Shown: one piece after another, positions 60,910 to 64,000 of the stretch
How the letters are laid out: each line of letters begins with the position of its first letter
Position numbering within the stretch: the stretch's first letter is position 1
DNA from: Streptomyces sp. NBC_00659
GTDB lineage: Bacteria > Actinomycetota > Actinomycetes > Streptomycetales > Streptomycetaceae
DNA length: 64,000 bases
Assembly: GCF_036226925.1 (NCBI RefSeq)
Contig: NZ_CP109031.1
Span: 3,472,001-3,536,000 of the forward strand
Direction of reading: 5' to 3'
Position numbers and translations under genes: made by a program
The notes under the pieces: generated by a model
Told to the model about the DNA's origin: nothing
The model's database searches: none
Seen by the model: only the letters and a program-made list of their open reading frames with translations

Positions 60910-61380
60910 ATGACCCGTCCCGCACACCCCGGCCGCATGCTGTTCGTGAACATCCCCGTAGCGGACCTGAAGCTCAGCAAGGCGTTCTTCGCCGAGCTCG
61001 GGTTCGGCTTCAACCCGAAGTTCACCGACGAGAGCTCCGCCTGCATGCTGGTCGGCGAGGACGCCTTCGTCATGCTGCTCAGCCGCGAGAAGTTCGCGGA
61101 GTTCGCGAAGCTGCCGATGGCCGATCCCACCACGCACACGCTGGCGCTGTACTGCTTCAGCGTGTCGTCCCGCGACGAGGTCGATACGGTCAGTGCCGCC
61201 GCGCTCGCGGCGGGCGGCTCCGAGGCGGACGGCGCGGAGGACTACGGCTTCATGTACTCACGCAGCTTCTACGACCTCGACGGCCACGGCTGGCAGGTCA
61301 TGTGGATGGACCCGGCGGCGGCGGAGCAGGGCCCCGAGGAGTTCGCGGCCTCCGCTCAGGACGCCGACGCCCCCGCCTGA
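60910..61380 (+). CDS. VOC family protein
   Basis: A 156-residue vicinal-oxygen-chelate fold protein (glyoxalase/bleomycin-resistance-like). It starts MLFVNIPVADLKLSKAFFAE, continues FGFNPKFTDESSACMLVGED and ends FYDLDGHGWQVMWMDP. The classical Glu/His metal ligands are not all visible, so it may bind rather than convert ligand. The family is often annotated as a predicted lactoylglutathione lyase. Confidence 0.88.
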   Translation: MTRPAHPGRMLFVNIPVADLKLSKAFFAELGFGFNPKFTDESSACMLVGEDAFVMLLSREKFAEFAKLPMADPTTHTLALYCFSVSSRDEVDTVSAAALAAGGSEADGAEDYGFMYSRSFYDLDGHGWQVMWMDPAAAEQGPEEFAASAQDADAPA

Positions 61381-61431
61381 CCCACCGCGTTCCGCACGTC
61401 CGCGTCGTCGTGCGGCCGACCGCCACACCGA

Positions 61432-61458
61432 GAGCCCCTCCCGGACGGGGAGGGGCTC
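61432..61458. terminator. bidirectional terminator
   Basis: GAGCCCCTCCC (61432-61442) pairs with GGGAGGGGCTC (61448-61458) around a 5-nt loop, in the 91-bp gap between the convergent VOC gene and the transporter-like gene. Confidence 0.8.
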
Positions 61459-61471
61459 AAAGGCCGCAGAG

Positions 61472-63460
61472 TTACGGCAGGCCGCCCACAGGGACGGTCA
61501 ACGCGGTCGCTTCGGCCTCGGTCTCCGGGGTCACGGGGCTGTCCGGTGTGCGGAAGCGGTAGAGCAGGACGAGGGCCACGGCGGGGACGACCAGGTAGAG
61601 AAGCAGGATGATCAGGGCCTGTGTGGTGCCGTGGCCGTCGAAGTAGATCGTGTTGCGGAGCAGGATGTAGGCGTTGCGCGGTGGCAGGTACGGGCCGATG
61701 GCGCGCCAGAACGCCGGCAGGTACGGGACTCCGTTGGCTCCACCGGAGGACGGGTTACCGAAGAGCATGACCACGACGACGGTCACGAGGGTTCCGGCGG
61801 CGCCGAGGAGTTTTTGCAGGACGGCGGCGACGAGGGCGACCGCCGCGATGACCAGGGCGAGGATGGGCCAGACGATCCAGAACTTCTGGGCCGGGTAGCC
61901 CTTGAGCCAGGTGCAGACGACGAGGTTGACCAGCAGCGCGGCGAGGACGGCGAATCCGGCGAGTGCGGGCAGGCGCCAGCGTCCGACGGAGGTCCCCGTC
62001 GTGGCTCTCAGCATGGTCGCGGCCATGTAGCCGCCGACGAGCAGCGGGACGAGCATCATCGACTCGACCAGGCCGAAGGGGTCCTTCTTCGCCAGTGGAT
62101 GGGGCGCGTACTGCTCGACGTGGAGGGGCTGTCGCAGCTTCTTCGCGGCTTCCTCGAAGTTGCCCGCCAGGTCGAGGGGGGCGACATCGCTGAGGGTGGG
62201 GACGACGAGGAGCGTGTTCGATGTCGTTCCGGGGATGATCGCGCCGTAGATCTTGGCCTGGTCGATCGCGTCTTTCACGGCGGTTTCGTCGGGGTACTGG
62301 GTGACCTTGAGGGAGAGGTTCTTGCGGGCCGAGTTCAGGATCGGGGACGCTCCGGTGGCACCGATCGGCAGGTCGGTCGCGACGGGCTCATGGGCGGAGC
62401 TCATGTAGTTCGCGGTGAACAGGCACTGCATCACCGCGGCGACGGCCAGAGCCGCCAGGACGGCCACGACAGGGCGCCCGGAGGATGCCGCGGGGGTCGA
62501 GTCCGCCCGGTGGGAGGGAGCTTTCCCCCCGACCTTCCTGACGGGTCGCCAGCGGCCCAGAAACCCGATGACGACGCCCCCGGCCAGCGCGTACAGACCG
62601 AGGACGATGAGCGGCGTGGTGATGTTGTTGCCGTCGAAGTAGAGGACGCTGCGCAGCAGGGTGACGGCTTGCTGGGGCGGGAAGACGGCGCCGATGTGCT
62701 GCCAGTAGACGGGCAGCAGGAAGAGCCCGACCCCGCCGGCGGCCGAGCCGCCCACGATGATGAACAGGGTCGCCACCAGGAGGGTGCCCAGCGGTCCGAC
62801 CAGACGTTGGAAGGCCGCGGCGGCGAGGGTGACGGAGGCGGCGATCAGGATGAAGCAGGGGAGGAGCGGCCAGAAGTGGCTGTTCTCGTAGGCGCCGATG
62901 CCCGGCCCTGCGATCAGGTCGGTCAGTACGGCGCCGACGGTCGAGTAGCCGAGGAGCATCGCCACATGCCAGGGCGCGGCGGCCGTTCTGGTCGCTTTGA
63001 GCACCAGGACCGCGGCGAGATAGCCGCCGATGAGCAGCGGGATCAGGAGCAGTCCGGAGACCCCGCCGAGTCGGTCGCTCTTCGGCAGCGGCTTGACGGT
63101 CTTGACCGTCAGGGGCCTGTGGAGCTTCTTGGCCGCGTCCCCGAAGGCGGCTTCCAGTTCGACGCGGCCGAAGAAGCTCTTGGCCGGGACGACGATCAGC
63201 GTGTCGCTCCGGAGGCCGGGCAGATAGGCGCCGTAGAGCTTGCCCTGGCCGATCGCGTCGAGCACGGCGGACTCGTCCTGGTAGCTGAGCGTCTGGAGGG
63301 AGACCTTCGATGTCACCGCCTTCACGACCAGGGACGGTCCGGTCACGCCGACCGGGGCGTTGCGCAGCACGAGCAGTTGCAGCGAACTGACCAGACAGAG
63401 CGCGAAGAGGCTCTGCAGAACCAGCACGATCCCGAGCCCGGCCAGGATCTTCTTCATCAC
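61472..63460 (-). CDS. membrane protein, tandemly duplicated YhgE/Pip-like (DUF3533-type) transporter-like
   Basis: A 662-residue protein made of two similar halves (about 1-320 and 335-640). Each half has a first membrane helix, an outer domain (SYQDESAVLDAIGQGKLYGA, and QYPDETAVKDAIDQAKIYGA in the second), a LIVVPAKSF/LLVVPTL strand, then five or six helices with GYLAAVLVLKA and GYMAATMLRA at the start and a PxxYWQHIG/PAFWRAIG loop. The layout is that of ABC-2/YhgE-type membrane proteins, seen doubled here. GTG 63460 is followed by an ATG at 63457; either may be used. No ATPase partner is seen nearby. Confidence 0.8.
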   Translation of the reverse strand: MMKKILAGLGIVLVLQSLFALCLVSSLQLLVLRNAPVGVTGPSLVVKAVTSKVSLQTLSYQDESAVLDAIGQGKLYGAYLPGLRSDTLIVVPAKSFFGRVELEAAFGDAAKKLHRPLTVKTVKPLPKSDRLGGVSGLLLIPLLIGGYLAAVLVLKATRTAAAPWHVAMLLGYSTVGAVLTDLIAGPGIGAYENSHFWPLLPCFILIAASVTLAAAAFQRLVGPLGTLLVATLFIIVGGSAAGGVGLFLLPVYWQHIGAVFPPQQAVTLLRSVLYFDGNNITTPLIVLGLYALAGGVVIGFLGRWRPVRKVGGKAPSHRADSTPAASSGRPVVAVLAALAVAAVMQCLFTANYMSSAHEPVATDLPIGATGASPILNSARKNLSLKVTQYPDETAVKDAIDQAKIYGAIIPGTTSNTLLVVPTLSDVAPLDLAGNFEEAAKKLRQPLHVEQYAPHPLAKKDPFGLVESMMLVPLLVGGYMAATMLRATTGTSVGRWRLPALAGFAVLAALLVNLVVCTWLKGYPAQKFWIVWPILALVIAAVALVAAVLQKLLGAAGTLVTVVVVMLFGNPSSGGANGVPYLPAFWRAIGPYLPPRNAYILLRNTIYFDGHGTTQALIILLLYLVVPAVALVLLYRFRTPDSPVTPETEAEATALTVPVGGLP

Positions 63461-63738
63461 GGGAACACCACCCGCCCCACGCCGAACGGCCGGCCCGGAC
63501 CGCGCCCAGGTCGGCCGAGCATGCGTCGGACCGGTAGCCCAGGCCTCCGGAAGACGCCACCACTTCCGACCTGACAGCTACGTGTCGCGCTCATACGGGC
63601 ACGCTACGTTCGCCTCGTGCGGTGGGCACTCCACGCGCGGCAGATGAGTGGGCGGGCCGGTACGGGCCTTCTCGCCCGCCCCCGCCACACCCTCGGAGCC
63701 GGCAGGTGTGTGCGACCGGGGGCGGAGGCGGAGGTGCG
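63461..63738. other. intergenic
   Basis: Between the transporter-like gene start and the glutamate decarboxylase stop, both on the minus strand. No gene is supported; small frames here show no third-position bias. Confidence 0.5.
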
Positions 63739-64000
63739 TCAGTAACCGGTGCCGCGCTTGACCTGGCCCCGCTCGATCTCGTGGGTCGCGCCCTTGTCGT
63801 CCAGAGTCCGGCACGCGTCGGCGATGTCCTGGCCCAGGCGGTCGATCTGCTCGCGGCTCAGCGTCTCCTTGACCAGGGCACGCATGATCTTCACCCGCTC
63901 CGCGTTGGGCGGGAGCGTGTACGCCGGCACCATCCAGCCGCGCTCGGCCGAGAGCTGCCAGGCCACGTCGGACTCGTCGTAGGCGTGCTTGCCCGCGAGA
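63739..64000 (-). CDS. glutamate decarboxylase, C-terminal part (cut by window edge)
   Basis: The last 87 codons of a PLP-dependent glutamate decarboxylase. The chain reads LAGKHAYDESDVAWQLSAER, GWMVPAYTLPPNAERVKIMR, then EQIDRLGQDIADACRTL, and ends QVKRGTGY. The WxVPAYxxPPN block is diagnostic of GadB-type enzymes, which turn glutamate into GABA and consume protons in acid resistance. The N-terminal and PLP-binding parts lie beyond 64000. Confidence 0.9.
   Translation of the reverse strand, partial: LAGKHAYDESDVAWQLSAERGWMVPAYTLPPNAERVKIMRALVKETLSREQIDRLGQDIADACRTLDDKGATHEIERGQVKRGTGY

Overview
The window looks like chromosomal DNA of a Streptomyces or close relative. GC is very high, with strong G/C bias at third codon positions and long mirror-image open frames opposite real genes. 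Many starts are GTG. The gene order (phosphatase, rsfS, LCP protein, nadD, proA, proB, obg, rpmA, rplU, rne, DUF2344) is the one I remember from the S. coelicolor SCO2576-SCO2600 region. The window opens just downstream of a phosphatase gene and closes inside a glutamate decarboxylase gene. No rRNA, tRNA or CRISPR array was seen.

Region 1 (1-11.2 kb) is conserved core. It holds a translationally coupled rsfS and histidine phosphatase, a LytR-CpsA-Psr (LCP) protein, nadD, two tiny membrane proteins, an M48 protease, two membrane proteins that share a short cytoplasmic motif, proA, a small unknown gene and proB.

Region 2 (11.3-19.5 kb) is a wall-glycopolymer locus between proB and obg. It encodes a pyruvyl transferase, a TarS-like glycosyltransferase with one rare TTA codon, a TagF-like membrane polymerase, a bifunctional CDP-ribitol-type synthase and a sulfotransferase-like protein. 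Together these suggest a decorated ribitol-phosphate type polymer, and the LCP protein of region 1 is a natural candidate for attaching it to peptidoglycan. A Tat-exported PhoD phosphatase follows (19.5-21.1 kb), then obg, rpmA and rplU (21.6-23.9 kb) with a good promoter in front of rplU.

Region 3 (24.1-47.4 kb) appears to be an island between rplU and rne, genes I expect to be close neighbours. Its left end holds a truncated SUKH immunity-like gene, a PIN toxin/antitoxin pair and a dead tyrosine-recombinase fragment. Next is a polymorphic-toxin locus: an immunity candidate, a 2335-residue secreted RHS protein with a HINT domain and a PIN-like nuclease tip, a LamG protein and an FG-GAP protein. 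The right end is a second glycan operon with four genes matching the WbpA/B/E/D route to UDP-2,3-diacetamido-glucuronic acid, plus two glycosyltransferases, one a paralogue of the region 2 enzyme.

Region 4 (47.8-64 kb) returns to core and then ordinary genes: RNase E/G with long disordered extensions, a DUF2344 protein, a repeated-module membrane protein, a collagen-like secreted protein, a CsbD-like protein, membrane proteins, a carboxymuconolactone decarboxylase family protein, a DUF2252 protein, a two-helix potassium-channel-like protein, a VOC protein, an internally duplicated transporter-like protein and the end of glutamate decarboxylase.
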